Assembly: GCF_008831285.2 (NCBI RefSeq)
Contig: NC_045144.1
Location: 5,202,268 to 5,266,267, forward strand
DNA from: Nymphaea colorata
Lineage: Eukaryota > Streptophyta > Magnoliopsida > Nymphaeales > Nymphaeaceae
Direction: 5' to 3'
DNA: 64,000 nt
A model generated the notes under the pieces. That model saw only the letters and a program-made list of their open reading frames with translations. It searched no databases and was not told where the DNA came from. This document shows, piece after piece, positions 41,470 through 53,570 of the stretch (within the stretch, counting starts at the first letter, position 1; each line of letters opens with the position of its first letter). The position numbers were made by a program, and so were the translations under genes.

Positions 41470-42863
41470 TAACTTTTGTTAGAAAATGATGATGATCCTG
41501 TCCTTTTACATCCTATTTCAATGCTTCCTATAGACTTATTCTAGTAAGGCTGCATATTATTGTTGTTGTTGTTTGAATCTATACTTTTTAGAAGGTATAT
41601 ATTCATTTAGTTTATGAAAATGTGGGTATATTCTTATATATATCTTTGTTCTTTGAAAGTCAAAAAGAAATTTCCTTAAAAAGACTTTCGTTCTCGAAGA
41701 TTTCTTGAGATACTAATGGTCCTTTTCATAAACTTTCTTGTTCTTCTCCCGTCGATCGGATGATCAATAGTTTAGAAAATTTGGAAAAACCACTTACCTA
41801 AAAGTCCCCTAATTTGGGAAATTCTGGACAAGAATCTAATGCAATGAAGCTTCCCCAAAGAAGATTAGTCATCCATCTTCATACTCAAGAAGGTGGGAGG
41901 AAAAGCCCTTCACGTCAAAGAGCAGAATTTACTGCTGATGACACCCGATAAGTTCTTGGAGTTGTTGCACTAGTGCAAGCACCTAAGCCTCTAAATCACT
42001 TGTTGCTCCGGACATCCCATATGCACTCTCGAATCTATTGAATCTATCGGTAGTGAGTCTCCCTGTTACGCCCGTAAGTTTTCAAAAAGGCAATTTATGA
42101 AATTTTTAAAATTAAAGTGTGTTTTTGAAATACTACATAATATTTGGGTCGATTTTCAAAGTTTGGTGAGAGGGGAGGTCTATTGAGCCCTACCCGCCTC
42201 TTTCCTTCTTCAGTGCGGACAAAATTTCTGCCCATTAGCACACAATTTCTTTTTCTTTTTTGTCCTTGCCCGTGGAGAAGGGTCGTCTTCTTCTCGCAGA
42301 GGCTCTCCGCATGCAGCTGCTCATTGTCGTAGTGCAGGTCTGCATCAGCTCCTCTTCCGCATCTCTGTTGAGGTAAGGCGTGGGCTTGCCTCTTTCTATC
42401 GCGTTTTGTTTCCAAACAGCCTGTGTTTCCTGTTTGCCTTTCCCCAAATCGCAGCCTTAGTCTTCTTCTTCGCCTGCTTTTAAATCCCATCAATGGAAAA
42501 ACAGAAAAGCAATAAAGGGAGAGAGAGGGGAAATAATGCAGATTCTGTCATATGAAAAAATGGTTGTTCACCTCGAAAATGCTCTTATCTGTTGTGTTGT
42601 TTCGTATGTTGACACAAACTGCTGATCCCCAAACCAAGGCTCCCATGCCCACATATTTTAAAATGATTGGCTCAGTAGAATTGGCTTCACGCTCTCTTTT
42701 TATCGCCTTAAGCTCCTTTCTTTTATTAGAGACCTTATTGAAGCAGGAAATGTGGTTAAACTGATGATAAAAAGATGATTCCATACAACATTTCTCGCCT
42801 ATGATTCCGTCGTTAGGTATTGGCAAGGCTCAGTCACTAACATTTGCTCGAGTGGTGGATTTT

Positions 42864-42864
42864 C

Positions 42865-42895
<31 letters not shown>

Positions 42896-42896
42896 A
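42864..42896. repeat. (TA)n microsatellite in left arm
   Basis: TA repeats with a TG interruption. The partner tract in the right arm is at about 58040-58066. Confidence 0.9.
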
Positions 42897-43591
42897 CAGG
42901 GCAAATAGTTGAATATGTTAATGTGAAAATAAATAAACATTGAAGGGCTGATGTGGGCAGGTCATATGTGGCTCCGTCAATGATTTGCGTTCAGTTTCAA
43001 TCAGTGTGGACGGCTTTTCTGTCTTTGCCCCTGATCTCATTCTAATGCATTTGTTTTGCGGTGTTACGGTCTGTTGGATGCCCTTTTAAAAATTTTGAAA
43101 TTTTAATTAGAAAGCCATTTTGATATTTAAATTTTAACACAAGTACAGTAAAATACTATTTGGTTGTATGATCAAAATATCAAAGTAAAAACGGCTGTAT
43201 ATTGTTAAAATCAATACATTGTTGCAGATGTGATCATCTCGCTATCGGATAAGATAGGAATGCGGCCAAAATTGTTGCTATCAGCTTGTGACTTGTTGGC
43301 CACAGCAGTGCCTTCCAGCTATGAACTAGCGTGCTTTGGAAAAGGGCCTGCTTACAGCATGGATGCTATATGAATATCGAACTTCCATGCGCTGACGTTT
43401 TTCTTTGTTGGTTGCTAAATGCTTTTATGATTTTATCTGTTTAGTTATATTTGGGCCTGTCCATCGTACTTCCTAGCATTAATGACATTATTGGCTTTTG
43501 CTTCAAATTGTATGGTTTCATCTCTTATTCTTGCCTAGTTCTAAATATTGCTTAGATCTTTCCTATAATTCTCCTTTTCTTGTATTTGCAG

Positions 43592-43701
43592 TTATGACTT
43601 GTGTCCTAATCTTGCTGATGGCGGGTCAAATTTGTCGTGAGAAAGGGAAGCCTCTATGAGGCAGCACATTGTTGTAGACAAGCTTTAGCAGTCGTTGTCT
43701 G
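43592..43701 (+). other. Conserved 110-bp exon-like block, left arm
   Basis: It is preceded by TTGTATTTGCAG and followed by GTATGC. Its partner in the right arm (57348-57239, minus strand) is also exactly 110 bp with the same splice-like borders. The longest shared frame is MTC-LILLMAGQIC-EKGKPL and then a stop, too short to identify. It could be a 5' leader exon or the remains of a coding exon. Confidence 0.45.
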
Positions 43702-44999
43702 GTATGCATTTTTTCCTTTCCTTCTTAGTTGGTGGCTTGCGCTTGTCTAAGACAGCCTTATTGTCCAAAAATGTTTCCCCTTAATGTAGCTCCAATTAAT
43801 TGTCATACAATATGGTGAAGGTTCATGGTTCCTTACAAGAAGTGAGTTGCTTTGTTCTTTGAAGAGGAAATCTGTTTTCTATAAATTCTATAGAATAGCA
43901 TAGTTTGATTTCTTTACTAATGTACTTTACATTTGGTTTTCTTTTCATTCGTATTATTCTTGCCTTGTGTGCTTGAGTGTTGTATATTCATCTTGACTGC
44001 AAGCATTTTGTCTTTTGATCTTCTTACATGTGATTATAATTTTTTGAATTTTCTGTGACTTTTACTGATCTTTAATAGTTTAATTAGGAGAAAATTGTTT
44101 TCTGAGAACTTTTATTATGCTCTACTTTCTACAGAAATTGGGCATAATAAAAAAATACAAAAAAAAACCAAAATTGTTCAAAAAGTTCTGAATTTTGGTT
44201 TTCTAAAATCCTCTACTACTGTAGAGTAAAAAAAATCCTTAGTTTTGGTTTCAACTATTTACATTATAATGTCTTTTAACCCAAATTTGTGAACCTGTCA
44301 GAAATCAAAAAGTCTGCCTCTGTTCTATGTCCGAACACTTTTTTACTTTTGCTTTCTGCAGACAGCCTTACATTCAGAGTCTAATAGTGTCCAATCCCAT
44401 TGTTGTCATTATCATTTCCCTAATGGTTTTACAAAAGCTGCTGAATAGGACTGGTTTATCCTGGGCTTCGATCAAGGAAAGGGAAGAGCCTAACCTAAAC
44501 CTCTTGCAAAACTTTCAATCAGTTGATGACCTAACATTTATGAGAACTCGTCACCGTTAAACCAACTTTTTATGTAGAATATCATACTTTTATAGGAGAG
44601 TTGGTGAAGTTTGTTCTTCTACCCATCTTATTTTCCATTTACCCATCCTGTTTAGGGAGTGGAGTTCTGCCTCCTGGTGATATACCATTTGATGTCAAGA
44701 ACTTTTGTAAAAGAAAAAGTTTTTAATTTTGTTTAAAACATTTTAAAAATGTCTTCTCTCACAATGATATGTCTTTGCTTTACTCTTGGTATCTTTCCAA
44801 GTAGGAGAGAATTTCAAGTTTTTGTTGTCAATCAATGGAAGAGGATAGCTGAAAAAATCTTAGATCTGAACAATAAGAAAAACTCCAATGAAGCTTGAGG
44901 AAGTCAAGAATAGGAAATGCTATTGACTCTTGTGTTCAAACATTTGCAATTAACATGAAAATATACTGAGAGAAAAGCCTAGGTAGCAAAATGTGAGTT

Positions 45000-45260
45000 G
45001 AGGGATGGGCTCGGGGCTTGTGTAGTTGTTCCTCTGCGTCAGTAATCGAGAGTACCGAGTAGACATAAAGTTGATTTATGTCTATTTCGCGAAGATAATG
45101 ACTTATGAACTTTTGGCTCGTTGAAAACCCGTAAGGTGAAGCGGGTTCGACACGTGACAAAGCTACACTTAACCACCAAACCGGTGGAGCTTCGTAGTAG
45201 CCTTTGAGGTGGTGAGGTATTCCTTCAAAGGTGAAGGTCGGCCTGAAAAAAAAATGAAAG
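45000..45260 (-). repeat. Possible SINE-like repeat in left arm
   Basis: On the minus strand TTTGGTGGTTAAGTGTAG (box A-like) is followed about 20 bp later by GTGTCGAACCCGC (box B-like, cf. GGTTCGANNC), as in tRNA-derived SINEs. The right-arm partner is at about 55670-55870. No poly-A or poly-T tail or target duplication was confirmed. Confidence 0.4.
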
Positions 45261-45585
45261 GAAAAGAAAAATCAAAAGGGAAAAAGCTCAATGCAAAAGA
45301 AAGAAAAACAAAAAAAAAAAAACCGAGAGAAAAAAACGAAAGGTGCCTGCCAAGAGATGAAAGACATTGAGGCTGAACTCGTAAGAATTGAATGTGACAA
45401 TCTATCGTGGATGTGAAATTTTGGGGTCAATATCTGCTCCTTTTTTTGATTACCGAAGATGTCGAGGATGATTTCTTTATGTTCACATTTTGGAAATTGG
45501 AAGATATCCCTTCTAGAGGTTCGACGACACTGATGCGAAATGAATCCTAATGCTTGTACGGTACTTTGGGCAAATGAATGACATA

Positions 45586-46464
45586 TTATTTGCACAACAT
45601 GAGCACTCAAACTTATGAATTAAAGTGATAATTTTGAACAATTTCAAAGTAAAAACTTGACATCTCTTGTTATGTTTCGAGGTTTTCTAGGCATAAGAGG
45701 AACTAACCAATCCCCTTTGGTCTTGAAGGGTGTTTGCCATTTCATTAACAAACCATTGGTCCGCTCATAGAATAGATGAAACTCCTCAAACCTAGTCCAC
45801 TTATGTTGAATGTGACAATTTGTCCATCTTTCTTCTATCTTAGGAGAGGCAGATCATTTGGGAACCTGACCCATTATTCCATCTTAACCGAGTGTATTCA
45901 GCCCATTGAATTGTCTTCAACCTGTATTTCAATGACAACCTAGACTTAGGGTTGAGGATATCATGGATGGAATATTTCTTATCTGTTTTCAAAAGTACTG
46001 GTTCAGTTTTGAACTATGACATTTTTGAAAAGTTCTATCCTTTTGAAGTTGCATGAGTTTTGTTTTTGGCTTCATCTAATATTTGTCTTGGCTTGCAATA
46101 CATGGTTTTTCAAAATGGGGGTGGAGTTATTCTTCATTGTCACCAACTACCCACCCATGCCTTTGCTTCAACAGCTGGGTCCTTCATAGTTTTGGACCAG
46201 GTTAGTATCCAGTTTCTTCTTGTTTCTTCTTGTCTCATGGTAGTCGAGGCTATTGCAGGAGATGTTTTTCCTACATTCGAGGAGAAGGTGGGTTGAGGTT
46301 GGTCCAACATTATATCAGAATGTAAGCTTTTTTAGGCGTGAAAATGACACAGCTAAGGCTTATTTCAGAATGTCATGGAAAGCTTGTTTTTAGATTTGTT
46401 ATTGGTTTTTGATGTTCTTATCCAGATGTTGTGTAGGTAATGCCCGTGAATTAGAAGGTGAACA

Positions 46465-46501
<37 letters not shown>

Positions 46502-47112
46502 CCAAGAATAATTCCTAATACTTGATATGGCAAGCATTTTATGCATTGCATGAATTCGTGAACTTGATCCTAACATTTTGGGTTTTCCTGAACTTGGTTG
46601 CCTGCCAGGCCTGTTGTGGTCGGTGAACCATGAGCCTCTGATGCCTCAACGACAACTTTTCTGGAAAAACCAAAGTAGTTAATACAACTAGAGACAAGAA
46701 ATTTCCTTTTTATGTTTGTTGTGGTTTAAAGCATATGGAAGATATGACTCAGGGTCTCTGTCATGAACATGTGCGTGTGTCTCTCTCTCTCATACCCAAG
46801 TAGAAAGACAGATGTGCACATGCACAAGTACTGAAGAACATGTATTTGATGATGTGCAGCTAGTGCTTGAATTCTTATGGCATTTCTAAAATATCACAAT
46901 GCAAGTGGATATGGCTGAGTGGTGTATTAGTGCAGCCTAGAAGGCTAGAACTGGGCCCACTGTTCAAATGTGCATATATAGTGTTTTTATTTTCAGAGTT
47001 AACATGTCAATTCATACAGTTGAAAGCATGCTTTCTTTTTGTGCTTGTAACTAAATCTTAGTTATCAGATCTAATTGCAGGACCTGCCTTTGGCTGCTCA
47101 ATTTTATTGCAG
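45586..47112. other. Spacer of the inverted repeat, left part
   Basis: No confident gene. The plus-strand frame 46060-46296 (78 codons) is open but unrecognised. A TA microsatellite lies at 46468-46499. The TTTTATTGCAG at 47102-47112 is the acceptor of the following transporter exon. Confidence 0.45.
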
Positions 47113-47327
47113 GTGGGGCATTTGCATTGTACTCTCTGATATGTAAACAAGCATGTAAAGCTCTGTTTTCTCCAAACCAATTGTCATCTGATGCTCAAGT
47201 TCAACTGAAGGTGCCACCTCCACAGCTTGGGATGTCAATAACGATTAAAGAATGGAAGTATATATGCATCATTGTCACTGAAAAGGATGTTCTCGTGTTT
47301 CTTCTTGTTGGTACTTCTATGTTTTGA
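47113..47327 (+). pseudogene. HAK/KUP/KT potassium transporter exon fragment
   Basis: After a good acceptor (TTTTATTGCAG) the exon encodes GGAFALYSLICKQACKALFS, then PNQLSSDAQVQLKVPPPQL, and later VLVFLLVGTSMF before a TGA at 47325. This matches the region of plant KUP/HAK/KT transporters that usually reads GGTFALYSL...PNQ, then the cytosolic loop with a K-E motif, then the membrane segment with GTSMVI. These are plasma-membrane or tonoplast potassium-proton symporters of about 780 residues. Here about 70 residues remain. The stop falls where the family continues with its GDGVLTPA segment, and I find no upstream or downstream exons. It is therefore a gene fragment in the spacer of the large inverted repeat, in the orientation read from the left arm. 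Confidence 0.8.
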
Positions 47328-50200
47328 CATAAGTGTCCGCTGTCTTTTGATGTCATTGTTGAATTTCTCCAAGATAGTAAGGGTTCAGGTAGTTTGTCAT
47401 ATAGGATTTTAATGCTGTTACTATGTTCTAATTTCTCTTTGTTTTTGACTTTTTTTTATGGAACAGACAATTGCTGTACAGATTACCACAATTATGTTGT
47501 GCCTATAAAATATTTCTTTCCTCCAAAATTTCGCACATTTGATGTAGGTTTGCAGAGTTCAAGCTGGACTTTGGCAAGTTCTTGTATGAAAACCTGTATT
47601 ATAGCATTTTTTTCCTTGTACACATGTGAAAATCTAATTGTAAAGGAAAAGGAAGAAATTGAAGAAACTTGACAAAGTGACTTAAAGTAGAAGAGACCAT
47701 ATTTTCCATATAGGATGTATGCACTAGTAGAAGCAAATTCATGTTCTTTCTTAGAAATGATATGTGCCTCATAGGGAGAGTTACTTATGCAAGTTTTTTG
47801 TCCATGCAGTTGTTTGCCACAACATCTCTTTTCTTAGCTGCAAAGTCCGAGGGTCTCCTCATCTCCTAAACACTATTCTGAAGGCTGCTTTTGAAAATTG
47901 CCATAAGACAACTTTTCATTTTCCTCCTATTTTCTTTGTGCTGTGAGCATCTGTCGCTTTGGCCCGTTGAAAAGTGTGGAAACAAATTATGAAGCACAAG
48001 TGTGGAGCAAATTGCTGGCAAACTGATGATATAGACTTGCTGTCACTTTTTTTGTTATATTCTCAAGTCTTTTGAGATTTTTCTTATTTTATTTATTCTT
48101 TGACAAAAGTAAATAATATTTGTTTCTAAGCCCAACTGATTGAGTCGTTGAATCAGCCAATTCACCAAATGGGCACCCTAACCAGTTTGATTCACAGTGA
48201 GGTTTTTATAACACTGATTAAGACTGTTGTTGACAGGAAATACATTGGTATACATACCAAAACTGGTTTGGAGCACGAGGAGCAAGTCATTGATGCTGTT
48301 ACACTGACAGACTGGACTTTGTGTGTGGTATTCAGCCTGTATGTGTTCCACTTACCTCAGTTCTTAATAAGCTGTGGATTGGACAAATGTTCTTGTGAAT
48401 TTGGCTTGGAAAATGGGAAACTTATTAATCCCATTAGGCTATGTTCTCCTGTCTTGTTTTTCTTTGCATGACTATGACTAGGATTAAAAGTCTTCTTTAT
48501 AGCCATGTATTTTTGTAATCTACTTTCATAGCAATAGTGTCTTGTTTATTGAGTGTAATAATGGTAAATTTGTCTGTTGGTGCAAGGTTGTAGATTCAAT
48601 CTTAAGTTTTAAGTACTTTCTTTACAATTATGTAATTTATATGTGCAGTTGCTTTTCTACTAACTAGATGTGCACGTATAGATCTTGTTCATGCTGCTAG
48701 TGTTCAAAATTCATGGACTACACAATTGATGACATGCCCATTGGTAAGCATTTGTTTTTCATGAAAATCAGTTTTTTAAATTCTACCCATCTTGTTACAT
48801 GTTAAAATAATGCATAATTTTTTGCATGATCAGGGGTATAAACATTGGTCTTCATCTTGTTCGATCTTCTTGTTCTTAAATTTTATTTTGCTTATCGGCA
48901 TTGGGCCTGCATTCCGCGGTTCTGGTTGATATTTTAATGGGTTGGATATGCTCTGATTTGGATCCATATCTAATATGAAAGTTTATGGTTGGACGAAATT
49001 ATCTTTTTGAGGAAACTGGAAACGCTTTTGCTCGCATATGTCATCATCCATCGGTAGACAGCGGCAGCAGATCACCACCAGTAGGCGTAGGCGGAGACAA
49101 CTGAGGTACAAGCATCTCTTTCTTTCCAACAGAAATGAGGACTGGCCAAAAAAGCCGTCGGTTTTGTCTGGCAGAAGGTTGTGCTGTTTTTGAAAAGATC
49201 AGGACTTGATCCTCTTGAACTTGTGGTTTTAAGGGTTCAATTCTGGATTGAGAAACCAACTGAAGTCATGACCCTCAGGTAAATAGACGGCTCACTGCAT
49301 TCAATGTCCCATAGGTCTGAATTGGTGATATGCCAAAACAAGAATATTTTTTTTTCAAAGCAAATAAACTTCTCATTTATGGTAATTTATCTAAAAGAAC
49401 CACCACATTGATCGCTTGTTTAGGATTTAAGTTTTCAACAAATATTAAAAAGTTTGTGGAAAATTTTGGAAATGTCTTTGCTATGAAAAAACCAGCTGCT
49501 CTGTACCGAGATCGTGATCTGGTCCTGATAACCCATTGTCGTCGGATTGGATCTCAATGTCGACATTTCCATATTTTTAGCAAATGTAGACATTTCCACA
49601 TTTTTAACATAATTTGGTAGAGGTCCATCTACCCCTACTTGCTAATAATAAAAAAAAGTCAGCTTCTGAACCAAAATCTTTTTCTGTAATTACAAAAGAA
49701 AGAACCAAAATGTGCGATTTGGCATTGGCTAATTTGTAGATTTAGATAAGTGATTGTTTTCACATGAAATTTCCTAAAAACGGGGAAACTTTGACACCCG
49801 GCAGTTTTTTTGGACGTGCATCACAATTTATTGGGTCAGTAAACACGTATTTGGATATTAATTGGCCGGCAACGGATCCACCGATTTACTGCGAGCATCG
49901 GCGTAGGAACGTGGAGTGATGGGGGCTTCTGCATGGCTAATTTGTCGCTTTGAATTCGAATAACTCGGTAATAATTTTTCTTGGCCATCCACTATTCACG
50001 TTACAATCTCGCCCATGTTTATAGTATGTGTGGGTCGCCGAAGAGGGCATAAAGAAGGCCTGTTACCACTTATGGATGATATGGGCGTTGTGGCAGAAGC
50101 TGACAACAATGTTGTTAAGGTCCTTTTCACGGATTCCATTAGGATTGGATATATTTTATCATATCTGTTTTTTCTTTCAAATATTCATGTATTAGGTTTT
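47328..50200. other. Spacer stretch without recognisable gene
   Basis: Several 60-107-codon open frames (for example 48148-48471 plus, 49330-49620 plus, 49259-49044 minus) match no family I recognise. Their composition is that of AT-rich intron or intergenic DNA. Later exons of a potassium transporter were looked for and not found. Confidence 0.5.
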
Positions 50201-50204
50201 GGGA

Positions 50205-50640
50205 TTCGAATTTGAATTTCGATGAGAATTTGAATTTGGATGAGAAGAAGTTTATACATATATCCCTTTAAAATCTACATCTGAATTCAGATTTTTAGTT
50301 ATACTTGAATTTTTTGATCTAAATCCGAATTTTAAGTTATACTAAATTCAATCCGAATTCGAATTTTAACGAATTTTTTAAGTTATACTAAAGTTATACT
50401 AAATTCAATCCGAATTCGAATTTTAAGTTATATCTTCTGAATTTTAAAAGTTATATTCGAATATAAGAGCTTGAGTTTTAAGTTATATCCGAATCCGAGT
50501 TTTAAGTTATATCCAAATCCGAGAACTTGAGTATCCGAGAACTTGAGTTGGTGTCCCCGTTGCGATTAGATTGGACAAAGAGCTTGACGTGAGTTGGTGT
50601 CCCCGTTGCGATTAGATTGGAATAGGAGCGTATAATCAAA
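50205..50640. repeat. Irregular minisatellite (CGAATTTTAAGTTATA words)
   Basis: Variants of AATCCGAATTCGAATTTTAA and TTTTAAGTTATA recur many times. At the end GAGTTGGTGTCCCCGTTGCG occurs twice (about 50547 and 50590). Confidence 0.8.
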
Positions 50641-52600
50641 GTCAAATAGTTACCATATACACCATTTAACTTAAATATTTAAAACACATAAAATTATTTA
50701 ATTAATAATTCGTTGTATTTAATTAAATATTTTTGTGTAAACAAGCAAACTAAAAATATCTTAAATAATGTATTTATTTAATTAAAAGTAATAAAAAAAC
50801 TTGTATCAAGAAATTTCAATAAAATGAGTATTTTTAAAAATAAGAAAATTAATCGTAAATAAATATATTTAATAATATATTTAATATGAAACAACTGTTG
50901 AACTCATAAAAAAGTATTATTTATCAAATTATTAATTATTTATTTAATTAATCCAATAAATTATTTTGTATAATCATATAATATTATAATATGTCCAAAA
51001 GTATATATAACACATAATTCACAAATTTAAAAACAAATATATAAAAAAACAATAATTTTTTTGATTTAATAAATTATATGATTTGATTAAATAATACAAA
51101 TTTATCAATAAAGCTAAGTGCACGAGGATGTCGAAGAATGAAAATTTCATATCATTAAAACACTCTTTTTACGGATATAAAGCAAGAGTCTTTTAATTAA
51201 CTCAATGAAATTAGAAAAAACCATTAAATAATGTCTTTCTTTCTTAAATGAGAAATAAGGTCACTTGATTTAATAATTTTTAATAAGTGATTATCATTAA
51301 ATAATAGTTTACTCCATCAAAATATGTTATTATTTAAAAATTAATATGAAAAAAGTATGAAATGTCATATGAATAACTTATCAAAAAATATACAAAGAAA
51401 AATTTGTGGAAAAAATATGGAAATGATATAAGAAATATGTTTTATAGTAAATAAAAATCTTAAACGCATTATGATATTCATAAGTTGAAAGCATCTTCAC
51501 TGTACATAATCTAATCTCAAATCAACATGTTTAATATCAAAAAATTGCTAAACTCATATAAAAACTATTATTTGATGATGATCACTTATTGCAAATTATT
51601 ATTAGGTGAACCATATTATTTTTCATTAAAAAAATCTTATTTAATGATTTTTGCTCATTTCATTGAGTAAATTAAAATATTTTGTGTTACATCTATAAAA
51701 AAGAGTGTTCAATCATATATCAGATAATTTATTAAATCGAACAATTTGTTATTTTGCTATTAGTTAAAAGCTTTTGTTTTCAAATTTGTGAATTATGTGT
51801 TATACATCAAATACCTAAGACTTTTGGATAATAATTTATTTGATAAATTGAGTTCAACAGTTTTTTTTATATTAAATATATTTATTTGAAATTATACACA
51901 GTGAAGAAGCTTTCAACTAAAATGAATATTATAATGTGTTTAAGATTTTCTATTTATTATAAAACATATTTTCTGTTAAGTTAGTTTTTAAAAAAGTATA
52001 TTTTTTGCTATCAACTTTTTTTTCATAGGTGACATTATGCCAATAGTTTTGTTTTGGCACTTTTCATTTTTAAAATATATAATATAGCTATTCTTGAAAC
52101 CAATTTTGACATAACAGTCCATTAAAATTTATAGCTTTAAAAAGTGTCTTTTTCATATCTTTAAAAATTCTTATTTTTTGAATTTTTTGATTAAAGTTTT
52201 ATTTATTATTTTCAATTAAATAAATATATTGTTTAAGATTTCCTGCTAAAATACACGGTGAAGAAGCTTTCATACTTTAGTTATAAAAATTATGAATATT
52301 GAACATTAATTGGTTAATTTTTTACTAATAACATATTTTAATTGAGTAAACTATTATTTCATGATGATCACTTATTGTAAATTATGTGTTATATATAAAA
52401 TACCTAGGACTTTTGGACATATTATATGATTATACAAAGTGATTTAATTGATTGATTAAATAAATAATTTTTAATTTGATAAATTAAAACTTTTTTATGA
52501 GTTCAAGAGTTTTTTAAGATAATATATTGTTTAAGATTTCCTGCTATATGCATAGAAGAAAATGACATAGTTATGTTATATATTATGAAGAGTTTGCTGC
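50640..52600. repeat. Very AT-rich block with nested inverted repeats
   Basis: There is almost no G or C for about 2 kb and no frame. Segments recur inverted: ATAACACATAATTCACAAAT (51006) is complementary to ATTTGTGAATTATGTGTTAT (about 51784). The CACTTATTG-plus-ATCATC word recurs in both orientations at 51290, 51575 and 52350. The layout suggests a folded-back or multiply inverted element. Confidence 0.7.
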
Positions 52601-52639
52601 CTCATGTTGCACATGGGCTTATTTATTATACCACAACAA

Positions 52640-53570
52640 AAAAAAAGTGAGATCATCTGCATGGTATGTACTGACAGAAGACTACTGTTAGTCATATTCT
52701 TCAAGTTGAGCAGGAAGGTCATAAGATACAGTAAGGAGATCAGACTTTGGTGCAGTATTATGCCTTGGAAAAGGCTGCTTTGAAAAACTTAATGCTCATA
52801 GGGATTTATGTTGTGCCAAACAAAAAGATCATCATAAATAGTTGCTAGATTCCTTATATGTGTCATCTGAATACTCCATGGCCAAAGTTTAGATGTTGAC
52901 TGCATCTGATGCATCTAATGTTCCGACTCTTGCTTATACCTACAATCATCTAAGTAGGTCTGCAGTCTCTCTTCCTCAATGTCACCTAGAGTCTCAAGCA
53001 TCTGCTTTAGCAATTTCCTCATGAAGTGATTGAGGCACCTTTTGAGTACTAGAGGAAGGGGTTATGGCTGAGGGGTGTGAAGTAGAGTAAACTTCTGTGT
53101 GTGTTTTGTGGCAGGTCTAGGCAACTAGAAGACAGGTGTTGGGACGAGAATGGCTGCCCGCATTTTCCACCACCTAAGCCAAATGCTCTTAGAGCTCAAG
53201 TTGCAATACCAGAGATAGAGGCACCTACTGATCCCACTAATGATTCAGTCATTCTGAGCAGGGCTGAAATGATGAATTACAATCTCTTCACCTATCCAGC
53301 ACCAATTTTCCCATGGTTGGTGTTGCTTGTCGGTAGCATGGATGATGGTTTAACTCATTAAAGTAGTATGTGGTTTATTGATTCAGGAGCATCCAGATAT
53401 TTATGTGGAAATTGAAATTCATCTTCCAAAGAAAGAAAGTGGAGGGAAAATGATGTTCAGAAATACGTATTAGGTGACAACCAGAGCTGGACCAACAGAC
53501 AGAGATTCTTCAATATCATAAACTTGAGGGCACCAGGCTTACCAAGAACTCACTCAAGAAAAGCCTCAAA
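52640..53570 (+). mobile_element. Decayed Ty1-copia gag/protease remnant
   Basis: The plus strand at 53098-53360 carries a retroviral-type zinc knuckle, C-X2-C-X4-Q-X4-C (FCGRSRQLEDRCWDENGCPH), in which the usual histidine is glutamine. About 75 codons downstream is a protease-like WFIDSGASRYLCGN (about 53375-53415) across a stop. The order knuckle then DSGA motif is that of copia gag-pol. Reverse transcriptase and integrase are absent. Bases 52640-53090 probably belong to the same gag but are too decayed to translate. Confidence 0.72.

Larger units (their letters stand above)
41470..45585. repeat. Left arm of a large inverted repeat
   Basis: Reverse-complement match of 55312-59463, from TAACTTTTGTTAGAAAA at the gap edge to GTACGGTACT near 45560. 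By eye most positions agree, with scattered substitutions and small indels. Read left to right the arm resembles the 5' part of a plant gene. A pyrimidine-rich leader (about 42180-42370) ends in GTTGAG|GTAAGG, and the 110-bp exon-like block 43592-43701 has AG and GT flanks. A further CTGCAG|ACAGCC acceptor-like site lies at 44360. No long protein is encoded. Because the arm starts at the gap, its outer limit is not seen. Confidence 0.9.

Noticed and set aside
42095-42493. Open frame of 132 codons (minus) starting MMGFKSRRRRRLRLRF, with a similar frame at 58441-58725
   Set aside because: The two arm copies share the first 27 residues but the right one is frameshifted at an A run and ends differently. 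Composition is basic low-complexity and antisense to the leader-like block, so I treat it as non-coding.
44327-44560. Frame with QPYIQSLIVSNPIVVIIISL after a CTGCAG acceptor-like site
   Set aside because: It looks membrane-like, but the right-arm copy has indels that break it, and I can match it to no family. It is mentioned only as part of the arm.
46060-46296. 78-codon frame in the spacer
   Set aside because: I considered it as part of a plant mobile domain or transporter gene, but found no convincing motif and no adjoining exons.
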